NCBI RefSeq assembly: GCF_040412425.1
Contig: NC_089755.1
Coordinates: 56,119,298-56,183,297, forward strand
Length of the DNA: 64,000 nucleotides
Reading direction: 5' to 3'
Source of the DNA: Macrobrachium rosenbergii
Taxonomy: Eukaryota > Arthropoda > Malacostraca > Decapoda > Palaemonidae
The notes beneath the pieces were generated by a model that did not search any database, was not told the origin of the DNA, and was given only the letters and a program-made list of their open reading frames with translations. Below, piece by piece: positions 10,484-22,034 of this stretch. Both the position numbers and the translations under genes were made by a program. Every line of letters begins with the position of its first letter. Position 1 is the stretch's first letter.

Positions 10484-10927
10484 TAAGAGTCCACACTTTC
10501 AAACCCAAAACTGCTCAACTGAGTCCGCACTTTCAAACCCAAAACTGCTCAACTGAGTCCACACTTTCAAACCCAAAACTGCTCAACTGAGTCCACACTT
10601 TCAAACCCAAAACTGCTCAACTGAGTCCACACTTTCAAACCCAAAACTGCTCAACTGAGTCCACACTTTCAAACCCAAAACTGCTCAACTGAGTCCACAC
10701 TTTCAAACCCAAAACTGCTCAACTGAGTCCACACTTTCAAACCCAAAACTGCTCAACTGAGTCCACACTTTCAAACCCAAAACTGCTCAACTGAGTCCAC
10801 ACTTTCAAACCCAAAACTGCTCAACTGAGTCCACACTTTCAAACCCAAAACTGCTCAACTGAGTCCACACTTTCAAACCCAAAACTGCTCAACTGAGTCC
10901 ACACTTTCAAACCCAAAACTGCTCAAC
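10484..10927. repeat. Minisatellite, 34-bp unit x 13
   Basis: The unit is TGAGTCCACACTTTCAAACC plus CAAAACTGCTCAAC. After the first two or three units the copies are identical, so the array is very young or homogenised. Confidence 0.98.
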
Positions 10928-11106
10928 ATGCAGGTTTTTGGAACTGGCTGTAAAGTGAAGACCGAAAAACCCTAAAACGTCTTTCCTATATAAATCATAG
11001 AAAGGGAAGAAGGATCTGCTATTATCTGTCATTATCTCCTCCTTTCGGACGGATTAATGACTTCATTATGTATAAAATCGCTCTACCGAATTCGTTCATC
11101 GTCTGC

Positions 11107-11108
<2 letters not shown>

Positions 11109-11172
<64 letters not shown>
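11109..11172. repeat. (CT)n microsatellite
   Basis: About 31 uninterrupted CT units. Confidence 0.97.
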
Positions 11173-11175
<3 letters not shown>

Positions 11176-11259
11176 TTAGTAAAGAGCTGCAAAGATAAAT
11201 TTAAAGTGTACGCGTTTATGAGGTGTTAGGATGCAAAAAGATTACATGAATTCTGCTTC

Positions 11260-11425
11260 TGTATGTATATACTAACACATACATATATACATACGTACGT
11301 ATTTGTATATGTATTATATACGTACATACATAAATACATATATGTATGTACATTTATATACGTACATAGATACATACATATTTGCTTATATAATATATAT
11401 ATGTGTGTGTATGTGCATGTGTATG
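11260..11425. repeat. Imperfect TACA/TATG/TACG tetranucleotide tract
   Basis: ACATACATATATACATACG-like repeats passing into TATA/TGTG sequence. 11426-12040 is unique DNA with a 21-A run at 11685-11705 and no gene. Confidence 0.85.
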
Positions 11426-12040
11426 CATACTATGACCTATCAATTTAGCACAATCTAATCAACACCAACTTTCTTGCATGAAAGTGCTGACAATTTTGGA
11501 GACATTTTAAACTCGAAAAACATCCCACTAACTCCCTAAACCAAATAAGCAGCATTTCCATCAAATGCATAAAAACAAAACAAAACAAAAAATTAATCCA
11601 GGAACCTTGGCTTCAAGATTTATGTATCTCCAAAGTGGTCTGCACCACCCAAGGTTGAACCTACAAAAATTCTTCAGAAATGTAAAAAAAAAAAAAAAAA
11701 AAAAACCAAGGCCCAATATTTGTCGCTCTCATATCTCTATCATTTTGGTTCATACCTGATGTAGAACCAAACGGGCCATATCTTGACTTCCTGTAGGACC
11801 CCCAATTCCCAAAAAATTTAGGTTTTCTTTTTAAGGTTTTAGGTGGAAATCCCTATAAATCATTTTTATTCTTGGAGTTCGACTCAGTGACGTCACTGGG
11901 AGTGATTTTTTTATATAATTTATCTTGTCAGGTTTGAGGTATCTGTTTATTTGTTAAATTGTTCGTTTATTTTGGTTTTGTAATAAGTGTTTTCTCTTTT
12001 TTTTCTGTTTCCAATTTTCGTCTGTAATTTGCTTCGAAAT

Positions 12041-12122
12041 TAATGAACGCCGTGTTTTTTGGAAGCTTGGATTTCAGGTCAGTGGTTCCTGCAGGCCTGT
12101 TCCCCGTGAATCGGGTTAGTGT

Positions 12123-12125
<3 letters not shown>
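12041..12125 (+). mobile_element. 3' end fragment of a non-LTR retrotransposon
   Basis: Starts AATGAACGCCGTGTTTTTTG and continues GAAGCTTGGATTTCAGGTCA, a diverged form of the 3' terminal segment seen at 29.5, 32.3, 43.0, 44.0 and 63.3 kb. As at 63.3 kb it runs into an (AAT)n tail (12127 onward). Confidence 0.7.
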
Positions 12126-12126
<1 letters not shown>

Positions 12127-12157
<31 letters not shown>

Positions 12158-12428
12158 GTAGTAGTAGTAGTAGTAGAAATAGTAAAGATAATAATAGTAG
12201 TAATATAATAATAATAATAATAATAATTTTTCTGATACATCTGTTAATGATAATGATAATAAAAAAGAAAATAATAATAATAATAGTAATAATAATATTA
12301 ATAATTTTTTTGATGTCTGTTAATGATAATGATGATAAAAAAACATAATAAGAATAATAATAATAATAATAATAATTTTTTTATACATCTCTTAATAATC
12401 ATCATCATCATCATCATCATCATCATAA
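12127..12428. repeat. Compound (AAT)n/(AGT)n/(TCA)n microsatellite
   Basis: AAT runs are broken by TAG, GAT and ATC runs, with a threefold repeated TTTTTCTGATACATCTGTTA-like spacer, so the tract with its flank appears tandemly copied. Open frames here give poly-Asn, poly-Ser or poly-Ile only. Confidence 0.9.
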
Positions 12429-12636
12429 TTGTTCTGATACTTCCGCCAAACCACCGTTCCTTCCTCATTCCAGAATTATTTCCTTTTAAACATGAAGGAT
12501 TCTTTTGATTTTTTGAGGAAGGAATAACTTCCCTTGTCTTATGTATAAGGAATTTGAATGCTTTTCTTTTGAGGATTCATGAATCATAAGAGGAAGGATC
12601 TGCAATTGAATTGTTTCAGCCCCAAGTAAACTGTAT

Positions 12637-12640
12637 ATAC

Positions 12641-12725
<85 letters not shown>
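12637..12725. repeat. (TA)n microsatellite
   Basis: About 39 TA units. Confidence 0.97.
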
Positions 12726-12989
12726 TATAGATGTATCTTAGACATATGTATGTATCTATGTGTGCATGTATGAAATATTTACATATATGTATGTTTGTTT
12801 CTTTAAGGAACTAGAAATGATTAAATATCGAAATTGAAATTATTTATCGATAATAAATCCTTCGAAGGAGATCAGGATATTTCTAGGACTCTGAGACCGA
12901 GGTATTTACGTCACGGTCAGGATATCGCCGAGTCCTTCAGACACATTTGACGTCATCGAAGGAACTCCTGCGCCTTCCTTTCAATCCAT

Positions 12990-13876
12990 ACCCTTCGCAT
13001 ATCCTTCCATCCTTCTTCAGCATCCTTTATCTGCCTCGCATATCCTTCCATCCTTCTTCAGCATCCTTTATCTGCCTCACATATCCTTCCATCCTTCTTC
13101 AGTATCCTTTATCTGCCTCGCATATCCTTCCATCCTTCTTCAGTATCCTTTATGTGCCTCGCATATCCTTCCATCCTTCTTCAGGATCCTTTATCTACCT
13201 CGCATATCCTTCCATCCTTCTTCAGCATCCTTTATCTGCCACACATATCCTTCCATCCTTCTTCAGCATCCTTTATCTGCCTCACATATCCTTCCATCCT
13301 TCTTCAGCATCCTTTATCTGCCTCACATATCCTTCCATCCTTCTTCAGCATCCTTTATCTGCCTCGCATATCCTTCCATCCTTCTTCAGCATCCTTTATC
13401 TGCCTCACATATCCTTCCATCCTTCTTCAGCATCCTTTATCTGCCTCACATATCCTTCCGTCCTTCTTCAGCGTCCTTTATCTGCCTCACATATCCTTCC
13501 ATCCTTCTTCAGCATCCTTTATCTGCCTCGCATATCCTTCCATCCTTCTTCAGCATCCTTTATGTACCTCACATGTCCTTCCATCCTTCTTCAGCGTCCT
13601 TTATCTGCCTCACATATCCTTCCATCCTTCTTCAGGATCCTGTATCTGCCTCACATAGCCTTCCATCCTTCTTCAGGATCCTTTATCTGCCCCGCATATC
13701 CTTCCATCCTTCTTCAGCATCCTTTATCTACCTCACATATCCTTCCATCCTTCTTCAGGATCCTTTATCTGCCTCGCATATCCTTCCATCCTTCTTCAGC
13801 ATCCTTTATCTGCCTCACATATCCTTCCATCCTTCTTCAGCATCCTTTATCTACCTCACATTTCCTTCCATCCTTT
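12990..13876 (+). repeat. Minisatellite, 41-bp unit x about 21
   Basis: The unit is ATATCCTTCCATCCTTCTTC plus AGCATCCTTTATCTGCCTCAC, with copies differing at a few sites (GCATC/GGATC/GTATC, CTGCC/CTACC). Because 41 is not a multiple of 3, the frame rotates and every + frame stays open, giving a 330-codon frame (12947-13939) and two shorter ones. The peptide repeats SFHPSSASFICLTYPSILLQ-like blocks. I regard it as repeat translation. Confidence 0.97.
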
Positions 13877-13939
13877 AAGTTTTCCTTTAATCCTTCAGGA
13901 TGCTTTGTTCATAGTCGCCTGGAAGTTAGGGACTATTGA

Positions 13940-14800
13940 ATATTTACATGACAGAATTTTTATTATTATTATTATTATTATGAATGAATAGTACGTCAAC
14001 TCCTTCATTTCTGTAAAGATTTCGACATTTTTTGGGTTTCAGCTTAGGTCAATTTTTTGTCTTTTTCTCTAGTTTTAAAAATTCACTTCCGAAGATTTCA
14101 ACGCTTCAATTTTGTTTATGGAATCCATTAGCCATGATCTTAAAGAAAGTCCTACATAAGCGTACGTGATTTGTAATTAGCATTCCATGGAAACCCATTG
14201 GTTTTTTTTTTTTTTTTGCATAACAACCTTTATTTTTGGTAAAAAAAAATGAAAACTATTTTTTTTTACACCTTTTGTTTTCCGTGCCATCGCAGTACCA
14301 AGGCAGCCATTCAGTAAAAAATATAAAAAACTCTCAACCTCCTGAAATACATATATAAATTATATGTGTGTGCATGCGCGCGCGCTAGCGTGCCTCCCAG
14401 GGTCTTCCAATATCCCGAGCTCACTCCCTCATTTGCCACCGTTTTCTTTAGCTGAGCAATCTGGTCCACCGTGGCGCCATTTTCTGCCCCTCGAAGTCCG
14501 GGAGTTTTATTTTTTATTTCTATTTTTTTCTTTTGTTTCCTGTGTCATGTTTTTCTAGGGACGGATGTCAACATCATGTCGTCAGCGAGATCATTTAGCG
14601 TGGAAGATATAAGGGAGGGAGGGAGGGAGGAAGGGAGGGAAGTAAATAAAGGGGGAAGGGAGAGTAGAGGTGGCGTTTCCCAAGGCTCGAATCTCTCTCT
14701 GTTTACATAATGATATTCTTGGTACATTCTTTTGATTGGGGGGAGGGGGAGGGGGTTATTCAGGCTTTCCCAATATTTGAGATGTTTTGAAATTTTGATA
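13940..14800. other. Unique DNA with short simple tracts, no gene seen
   Basis: Contains (ATT)n at 13958-13981, T and A runs near 14200-14270, a CG-alternating GCATGCGCGCGCGC at 14372, and a (GGGA)n tract at 14613-14641 that is G-quadruplex-prone. Confidence 0.6.
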
Positions 14801-15087
<287 letters not shown>

Positions 15088-15159
15088 TAAGCAAATAATA
15101 TGCGTGTGTACATACATTAAAGAAATGTGTATGACATAATGTTATATATGTACTATTGG

Positions 15160-15239
15160 TATCCATCCACGTAATTCATCCTTTGTAATGTTCCCGATTT
15201 CTTTTACTAAGTAACCAGCCCTTGATCCAGCAATCTCAT

Positions 15240-15240
<1 letters not shown>
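15160..15240 (-). pseudogene. Possible coding remnant next to the (AAT)n tail
   Basis: The minus strand reads EIAGSRAGYLVKEIGNITKD then ELRGWIPIV, directly beside an (AAT)n tract and a TAATAAAAATCCACAATTAT motif (15317-15343) that recurs at 29.3 kb. The peptide looks protein-like and the setting resembles retroelement remains, but I do not recognise it. Confidence 0.3.
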
Positions 15241-15288
<48 letters not shown>

Positions 15289-15345
15289 GGTCACAGTTTC
15301 GTTAAAAACAATCTGAGTAATAAAAATCCACAATTATATAGTAAA

Positions 15346-15396
<51 letters not shown>

Positions 15397-15397
15397 T

Positions 15398-15461
<64 letters not shown>

Positions 15462-15472
15462 GAATAATAATA
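15239..15472. repeat. Three (AAT)n tracts
   Basis: Long AAT runs at about 15240-15289, 15347-15396 and 15401-15472, separated by short spacers. Confidence 0.95.
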
Positions 15473-15539
15473 CCCTTCATTTCATCCCAGGGCCATATAC
15501 TGAATCGTAATTACGATCTGTAATTAAAATCTCAGAATG

Positions 15540-15720
15540 AATGGTAAGCATATTTAGGATGCATTCCTACACGTCCAAGGATTGTAGGATTCTGCCGGAC
15601 TCGCAGTGGTCGCCATTTTGTCGAAGTGCAGATCCTACGTGTCTCTCCCATTCAGCTTAGGATTTTAGGGTCGTTTTGTAAATTTGTGTAGGATTCTGTA
15701 GTTACTGCTTAAAAAAACGA
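15540..15720. other. Unique spacer, no gene seen
   Basis: Repeats of GTAGGATTCTG and related words (15585, 15688, 15865) show that this sequence and the following CT tracts belong to a degenerate local duplication. Confidence 0.5.
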
Positions 15721-15751
15721 CCAATTACAAAATTCATGATATTAAAAGAAG

Positions 15752-15753
<2 letters not shown>

Positions 15754-15823
<70 letters not shown>

Positions 15824-15898
15824 TTTCCGATGATTATATAATGGTCGTCTTGTAATTTTATGTATGATTCTGTAGTGACAACTAAAGATATTAGAAGT

Positions 15899-15953
<55 letters not shown>
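15754..15953. repeat. Two (CT)n microsatellites in a duplicated ~150-bp segment
   Basis: CT tracts at 15754-15819 and 15902-15951. Each is preceded by GATATTA(A)AAGAAGTA(A)TT-like and followed by TTTTC(C/A)GATGATTATATAA-like sequence, so the whole segment was duplicated. Confidence 0.85.
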
Positions 15954-15955
<2 letters not shown>

Positions 15956-16440
15956 GGTTTTCATATGATTATATAACACAGTTATTGATGATTATAAGAT
16001 AAACTCATTTCATTTTTTAAAAAAAATATCTACTCATCATTTTGTGAGCAGTTCATTTCCTAAAATTCAGAAATATCAAACAAGGAAAAAAAAACAGATT
16101 TAGAATAGATTCGAACCAGTCTACCAGAATTCCTCGACGGATTAAGTTGACCAAATACCTGCTTTTGCTTGTTGTCAAATAACTCACCTCTTTAAAATGT
16201 GTAGCATTCAGTATAAAAAAAATAACTTTTACTAAAAATATATATATATATATATATTTTTTTAGTAATGGCCATAATAAATGTAAGAGAGGGTTTATGA
16301 TGTATGACTGTACTTGAAAAAAATATGCTTTGGCAATTTTCTTTGCTGAACTAATAGGCAAAGGAGGTCGACCGCCTTTGGGGGACTTTTATCGATGATT
16401 CTGGTGTGTTTTAGGTGGTATTTTTATGTAAAATGCTCCG
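15954..16440. other. Unique DNA, no gene seen
   Basis: AT-rich, with a short (TA)n at 16238-16257. The minus frame at 16053-16361 is not supported. Confidence 0.5.
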
Positions 16441-16444
16441 CGGA

Positions 16445-16506
16445 ACGTGAAATTCCCTTCGAAGTAAGGAAATACACACATACACACACACAACAAAGAG
16501 AAACAG

Positions 16507-16551
<45 letters not shown>

Positions 16552-16895
16552 CACAAAGTAAACAGTCAGAGAAATGGAGGTCAGAAAAATAGAGGCAGAT
16601 GATAAGGTGTGAAATATATTCAACATGTACCAGCGTTTAAAATCTTGTTTACCTTCAGAGCTTTCATTCGTAAGTCCCCAGGCTCTCGTATATCGCCTGT
16701 AGGATGTGAAATTCCCTTGAAAGTAAGAATATAAGAGGCGAACAGACAAATAGAAACACGAACACACAAAGGTAAGCAGTCAGAATGGCGTAGGCAGATG
16801 ATAAAAGACAAAATATATTCAATTATACCAACGCTTAAAAATCTCGATTACCTTCAGACATTTCAGCTCGTAAGACCTCAGGATCTTAAATATGC
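16445..16895. repeat. Two-copy duplication, about 260 bp, with a (CA)n tract in one copy
   Basis: Copies at about 16445-16700 and 16707-16895 share GTGAAATTCCCTT(C/G)(A)AAGTAA, AACAGTCAGA/AGCAGTCAGA, GGCAGATGATAA, AAATATATTCAA, TTACCTTCAGA and CTCGTA. The first copy carries a (CA)n expansion (16508-16556) that is almost absent from the second. Confidence 0.8.
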
Positions 16896-17099
16896 CAATT
16901 CCTTCCGTCGCCTGTTCAAGAATACCTCTCAGAACGGCCTTCAAGTTTATTTGGACGCTGTAGGGGAAAAACTGTATCGTCCTTGAATCACTGCGGGTAA
17001 AAATAATATTCTAATCGATCTCTACATCCTGGTGTTTTGATGATGACTCATTTTCCAAGGTAGAAACTTTGTACGAGAGGACGGTAAGGAGAATCAGTG

Positions 17100-17415
17100 C
17101 CAGGGGATAATTACTCTTTCCAAGAGAAGAAGAAGCATGCGGAGAAGACCACAAACTATAAGAAATAGAGACAGAATGGCAGGAGACTGACAGAGATAGA
17201 CAGGGAAGGAGAATCGGGGAATGACGATAACTACTTTTTCAAAGAGGTGAAGAAGAAGCATACGAAGAACACTACAGGAGAGGAGAATTGGGAATTGGAG
17301 ATATATAAAAAAAAGAAATAGATATACGGAGAAGACAGCAAAGTCCAAGAAACAGAGACAGAGTGACAGAAGACTGACAGAGATAGACAGGGAAAGACAA
17401 AACCCAAAGGAAAAT
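17100..17415. repeat. Two-copy purine-rich duplication, about 180-200 bp
   Basis: Both copies contain AGAAGAAGCAT(G/A)CG(G/A)AGAA, AGAAA(T/C)AGAGACAGA and GACTGACAGAGATAGACAGG. Minus frames across this region (17094-17462) are low-complexity Ser/Leu/Phe-rich strings. Confidence 0.75.
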
Positions 17416-17920
17416 AAGGCTGGACCCTCGAAGTCGACGCAGAAGGAACAAGGATAGTCCAAGGCAACGCAGAACAGAAGAAGGTCACCTGAAGGACTTA
17501 GGCAATAATGCTCCCCCCCTACCCCCCACCCCTACCCCCTTCGATCAGGCAACCGCCTGTCGGAGCGTCGTATCATAATAATAAAGAGTCTAAAAGGAAA
17601 CGGTGATGTGTAATCACTGCTGTTCCTACATCTCCTACTTCCGGAGGGAGAAGCCCTTTCACGCTCCAGATTCGGACGAAAATCTCGCGCACGCGATCTC
17701 CTCCCAAAATCTGGCCACAGTCGATCTGAAAAAAAATATGTATATATATTCTTTTTTTTTTATTGCTTAAAGGTATTTTCGAAATTCGTCTGCTCATTTT
17801 TATATTCTCTACGTGACTTTCTTGAGAATAGTTTGAATTTTCTTAAGTTTATTTTCTTAAAAGGCCTGATGACTTCGTTTGCCATTTTGACTAGCAGGAA
17901 ATCATCAGTCCCCCTCTTGG
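17416..17920. other. Unique DNA, no gene seen
   Basis: C-rich stretch at 17511-17540, otherwise mixed unique DNA. No supported frame. Confidence 0.5.
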
Positions 17921-17924
17921 TTTA

Positions 17925-18198
17925 GACCCGTAGGGGGTGTAGTGCCGCCAGTGCACCTCACTCGGTGCACTGTAGGCATTAGTTAATGAGGTTCTTTTTG
18001 GCGTCCCTTCGGCCCCTAGCTGCAACCCCTTTCATTCCTTTTACTCTACCTCTGTTCATATTATCTTTCTTACGTCTTACTTTCCTCAACTGTCTCCTGA
18101 CAATTGTTTCATAGTACAACTGCAAAGCGCTGAATGAACTCATCATAAGTCCCAGCACTTGGCCTAGGCCTAAGTTTTATATTCCATTCCATTCCTTC
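17925..18198 (+). mobile_element. Interspersed repeat common in decapods, about 270 bp
   Basis: Begins near GTAGGGGGTGTAGTGCCGCC, then CAGTGCACCTCACTCGGTGC, GGCGTCCCTTCGGCCCCTAG, CTGCAACCCCTTTCATTCCT and GCGCTGAATGAACTCATCAT. It ends CAGCACTTGGCCTAGGCCTA with an (ATTCC)n tail. I recognise this as an abundant decapod dispersed repeat, from memory. A 3' microsatellite tail suggests a non-LTR/SINE-like element. A diverged copy lies at 28318-28560 on the other strand. Confidence 0.8.
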
Positions 18199-18337
18199 TC
18201 GGCTGAGCACCATAATAGAAATCTACCATCTTTCAAAGTAACTTCCAAATACATATTTGGTGATGAGGTGAGACTGACAAAGTGGAAATTGATGCTTCCA
18301 AATCTGAACTGAACAGGTTAACTGTTTCGTTATATTT

Positions 18338-19290
18338 ATGGAAATGGCAAGTCACTTTGGAGCGTTGGATCGTGGGTTTATAGTTAGTAGTGGTTTTACG
18401 CTGGTATGGTGCGCTCAGCTCAGCGACTTAATTAATTCAGCGAGTTATTTTACTTTCTCAGCGACTTACTTTACTTTCTCTTGTGGGAAATTCTTTCTAA
18501 TGCAGACCTTCTCTGCGCTGAATAGGGGCTTTATGACCGACTAGTTAGTAGTCGTTTTACGTTGGTATGGTAAAGCACAGCGACTTACTTAATTCAGCGA
18601 ATTACTTCACTTTCCATTGTGGGAAATACTTTCTAAAGTAGAACTGAGCGTTGAATCGTGGCTTTATGGCCTACTAGTTAGTAGTCGTTTTACGCTGGTG
18701 TGGTGAAGCTTAGCGACTTGCTTAATTCGGCGAATTACTTCATTGTCCATTGTGGGAAATTCTTTCTAATGCAGACCTTCTCAGCGTTGAATAGTGGCTT
18801 TAAGACCAACTAATTAGTAGTCGTTTTACGCTGGTATGGTGCGCTCAGCTCAGCGACTTGATTCATTCGGCGAATTACTTCACTTTCCATTGTGGGAAAT
18901 TCTTTGTAAAGCAGAACTCAGCGTTGAATCGTGGCTAATGACCGACTAGTTAGTAGTCATTTTATGTTGGTATGGTGAAGCACAGCGACTTACTTAATTC
19001 GGCGACTTACTTCACTTTCCATCGTGGGAAATTCTTTCTAAAGCAGAACTCAGCGTTGAATCCTGGCTTAATGATAAACTAGTTAGCAATCGTTTTACGC
19101 TGGTATGGTGCGCTCAGCTCAGCGACTTAATTCATTCGGCGAATTACTTCACTTTCCATTGTGGGAAATTCTTTCTAAAGCAGAACTCAGCGTTGAATCG
19201 TGGCTTAATGATAAACTAGTTAGCAATCGTTTTACGCTGGTATGGTGCGCTCAGCTCAGCGACTTGATTCATTCGGCGAATTACTTCTTT
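18338..19290. repeat. Satellite-like array, about 135-bp unit x 7
   Basis: Each unit contains TTAGTAGTCGTTTTACGCTG, GTATGGTGCGCTCAGCTCAG, CGACTTAATTCATTCGGCGA, ATTACTTCACTTTCCATTGT, GGGAAATTCTTTCTAAAGCA and CAGCGTTGAATCGTGG. The first unit is about 160 bp. Divergence is modest and units alternate between GTGCGCTCAGCTCAGCG and GTGAAGCACAGCG variants, hinting at a higher-order two-unit pattern. Confidence 0.9.
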
Positions 19291-19477
19291 CTAACGCAGG
19301 GGACAAGACATGAGAAGACAAGAGCAGTCTGACTGACAGACGTCTGATGAGACAAATGGATTTAACGAGAGACTGGAGATGGGTGTGACTGTTTGTGCTC
19401 GACCCTGAAGAGGTTATTTAATATCTTTTTGACAAAAATAAATACTGCAGATGAAAGTGAAGTCGCGTGTGCTTGGA

Positions 19478-19515
19478 TGTATACGCGTGCGCGCGCGCAC
19501 ATTCACACACACACA

Positions 19516-19600
<85 letters not shown>
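19478..19600. repeat. Compound (GC)n-(AC)n-(TA)n microsatellite
   Basis: A short GTGCGCGCGCGCAC block and (AC)n lead into about 39 TA units (19519-19596). Confidence 0.95.
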
Positions 19601-19604
<4 letters not shown>

Positions 19605-19639
19605 CTTTGTATACTCCACTATCAGTAATCATAATGACA

Positions 19640-20030
19640 CGTTAAATTACAAAAAGAATCTTCTTCTTCTTCCCCAAATTCTGTAGCAATATTAGTCACA
19701 GGGAACTGAAGGCTACATCTCTGACGTAAATCCAAACAACTAAACAATTTAACCCCACCTACTTTGATGTTTGCTCTATATCACACCCCTGTCCTTTATC
19801 CTTTATCCTTGACCTTTCCTTATCTCTTTCTCCTCCTCCTTCCCCTCCTCCTCCTCCTCCTCACTTGCAGAAACCCCTCACCTGGGCAACAATTGCCGTG
19901 ATTTCGTACAGCCGCCATTTTCCGAGATTTCTCGAGACTGTGGAAACTCCATTTTAACTTCCTCCAAGGTTGCTTGGGAGCTGCTTGTATTTGAGTTCTT
20001 GCAGTCGTAATCATGAGTCTCACTTTTCTT
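19640..20030. other. Unique DNA with a (CTC)n tract, no gene seen
   Basis: A (TCC)n/(CTC)n tract lies at 19830-19862. No supported frame or RNA gene. Confidence 0.5.
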
Positions 20031-20039
20031 GTTTGTGAT

Positions 20040-20745
20040 TCTTCGTCTTCTGTTGCTTCTCCCTTCTTCGTATGACGTATATTTTTAACTGAGATAGGGC
20101 GGAGAGGTTAAAAATGTCTTAGAATATTGGAAAATGCGAATTTTGCAAAGCAGATTCGTCGAAGGGGATAATGAAAAATAATCATGATATTCACTTTTCT
20201 GGGGTTTTTTTTATTATTCGTCTTCCCTTGCTTCTCCCTTCTTCGTGTTCTGTATATTTTTAACTCGGTTAAAAATAGGATGGACAGGATTAAAATTGTC
20301 TTAGAATATTAGGTTATGCGAATTTTGCGAAGCAGATTCGTCTTGGAATGAATGAAAAATAATCATGATTTTCACTTTTCTGGGTTTTTTTATTATTCGT
20401 CTTCTCTTGCTTCTCCCTTCTTCGTATTCCGTTTTTTTTAATCTGCGACTTGAAAGGAGATTAAAAACGACTTGGCATATTAGGGTAAGCGAATTTAGCA
20501 AACCAGATTCGTCGAAAGGAGTGAATAAAAAATAATATTTGAAAATTGCGTTCTCTGATTCTCACTTTTCTGTTTTTAATTTTTATTTTTTTATTTATTA
20601 TAATTATTTTTTTTTCCTTCCCCCGTCTCCGTATTCCGTATATTTTCAACTGAGACTAGAAAATTGGGTCAAAAAGACTCAGTACATTAGATGACGCGGT
20701 CTGCGCAAACCAGATTCGTCGAAGAGAATAAGGAAAAAATAATAT
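20040..20745. repeat. Degenerate satellite-like array, about 175-190 bp x 4
   Basis: Each unit carries CTTGCTTCTCCCTTCTTCGT, TATATTTTTAACT, GTCTTAGAATATTAG, a GCGAATTTTGC(A/G)AAGCAGATTC motif, GTCGAAGG, ATGAAAAATAATCATGAT and TTCACTTTTCTG. Later units (from about 20590) are more diverged. Confidence 0.8.
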
Positions 20746-20837
20746 TTGATAGACCTTTTGTTCTGGGGAAGGGAGACACCATTGTTTTCGATGGCAGTTC
20801 AAGGTCATCAAAGGTCGCTCGCACTTCAAACGTAGCG

Positions 20838-21155
20838 CAACAGCGGAACAGTTTGGTGTTCCCCCTCAATTCGTGATGTAGAATATTAATCTTTAAGTTA
20901 ATCCTGGTGTATATAAATCCCATATTAAAATATCTTGAGTTTCTGGTAGATAATATGGATCGATTTCCCGACAGCTGGAGGTTAAAGAATTAAGGGTACT
21001 TTTAATAGTGCAACAGCGGACAATTTGGTGTTCCCCTTCAGTAATGACGTAGAATGTTCCTCGTTAAGGAACTTCTGGTGTATAAAAATCCCGTAAAAAT
21101 ATGCTTTGAGTTTTTGGTAAATAATACGGATGGATTTCACGGCAGTTGGGACTTT
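20838..21155. repeat. Two-copy duplication, about 165 bp
   Basis: Copies at 20838-20990 and 21005-21155 share GCAACAGCGGA, TTTGGTGTTCCCC, GACGTAGAAT/GATGTAGAAT, CTGGTGTATA and TTTGAGTTT(T/C)TGGTA(A/G)ATAAT. Confidence 0.75.
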
Positions 21156-21560
21156 TAAGTTAGACTTTAAGGGGACTTTTAGCCTTCGACAGATGCTGCC
21201 TGTGGTAACTCTGGTCTGTGGAGACTTATCCCCAACCCACAATACAACCCTTTCCTAGGGGGCAGTAGACCCATTACCCTTCGAGGCCCTTACAAAAACC
21301 ACCCCCTCCCCTTATTCTCCTACCCCTTTCCATCTCCCACTACCCTTCAGAACCCTTAAAAAATAAAAAAAATAAAAAAAACACTTATTCTCCTACCTCC
21401 CAGCTTCCAGGGTAAGCCACGTCAAACCACAATGGCTGTGGTTTCCGACTGCAATCTCCCCCCCCACCTCTCCCTCTCCTCTCCCCCCCCCTTTTATGCA
21501 GTTTTGCCCCCTCCCCTACCAGTTCCTTTACTTATCTGATATTCTTTTTTACCTCTTTCC
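21156..21560. other. C-rich unique DNA, no gene seen
   Basis: C/T-rich with C runs (21457-21490). No supported gene. Confidence 0.5.
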
Positions 21561-21564
21561 CTCT

Positions 21565-21631
21565 TTGTCTACGCTCTTTTTCATGTCTTGTAATATCCCT
21601 TCAGTTACTTGATGTGTTTCCATTAAGTTTG

Positions 21632-21675
<44 letters not shown>

Positions 21676-21827
21676 GTTCTTCTTCATGTTTTTTTAATAT
21701 CCATTCAGTTATCCGATGTGTATATATAAGTTTGATCTCTCTCTCTCTCTCTCTCTCTCTGTCTACGTTGTTCTTCATGTTTTTAAATATCCACTCAGTT
21801 ATCCGTCCGATGTGTGTATATAAGTTT

Positions 21828-21900
<73 letters not shown>

Positions 21901-21956
21901 TCTTGTTCATGTCTTGTAGCTAACTATCTCTTCGATCACTTTATGTGTATACATCA

Positions 21957-22033
<77 letters not shown>
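21565..22033. repeat. Array of about 100-bp units each carrying a (CT)n tract, 4 copies
   Basis: The conserved part GTCTACGTTCTTCTTCATGT, TTTAATATCCATTCAGTTAT, CCGATGTGTATATATAAGTT and TGAT is followed each time by (CT)n of very different length (21631-21673, 21738-21761, 21831-21897, 21960-22032). Confidence 0.85.
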
Positions 22034-22034
<1 letters not shown>

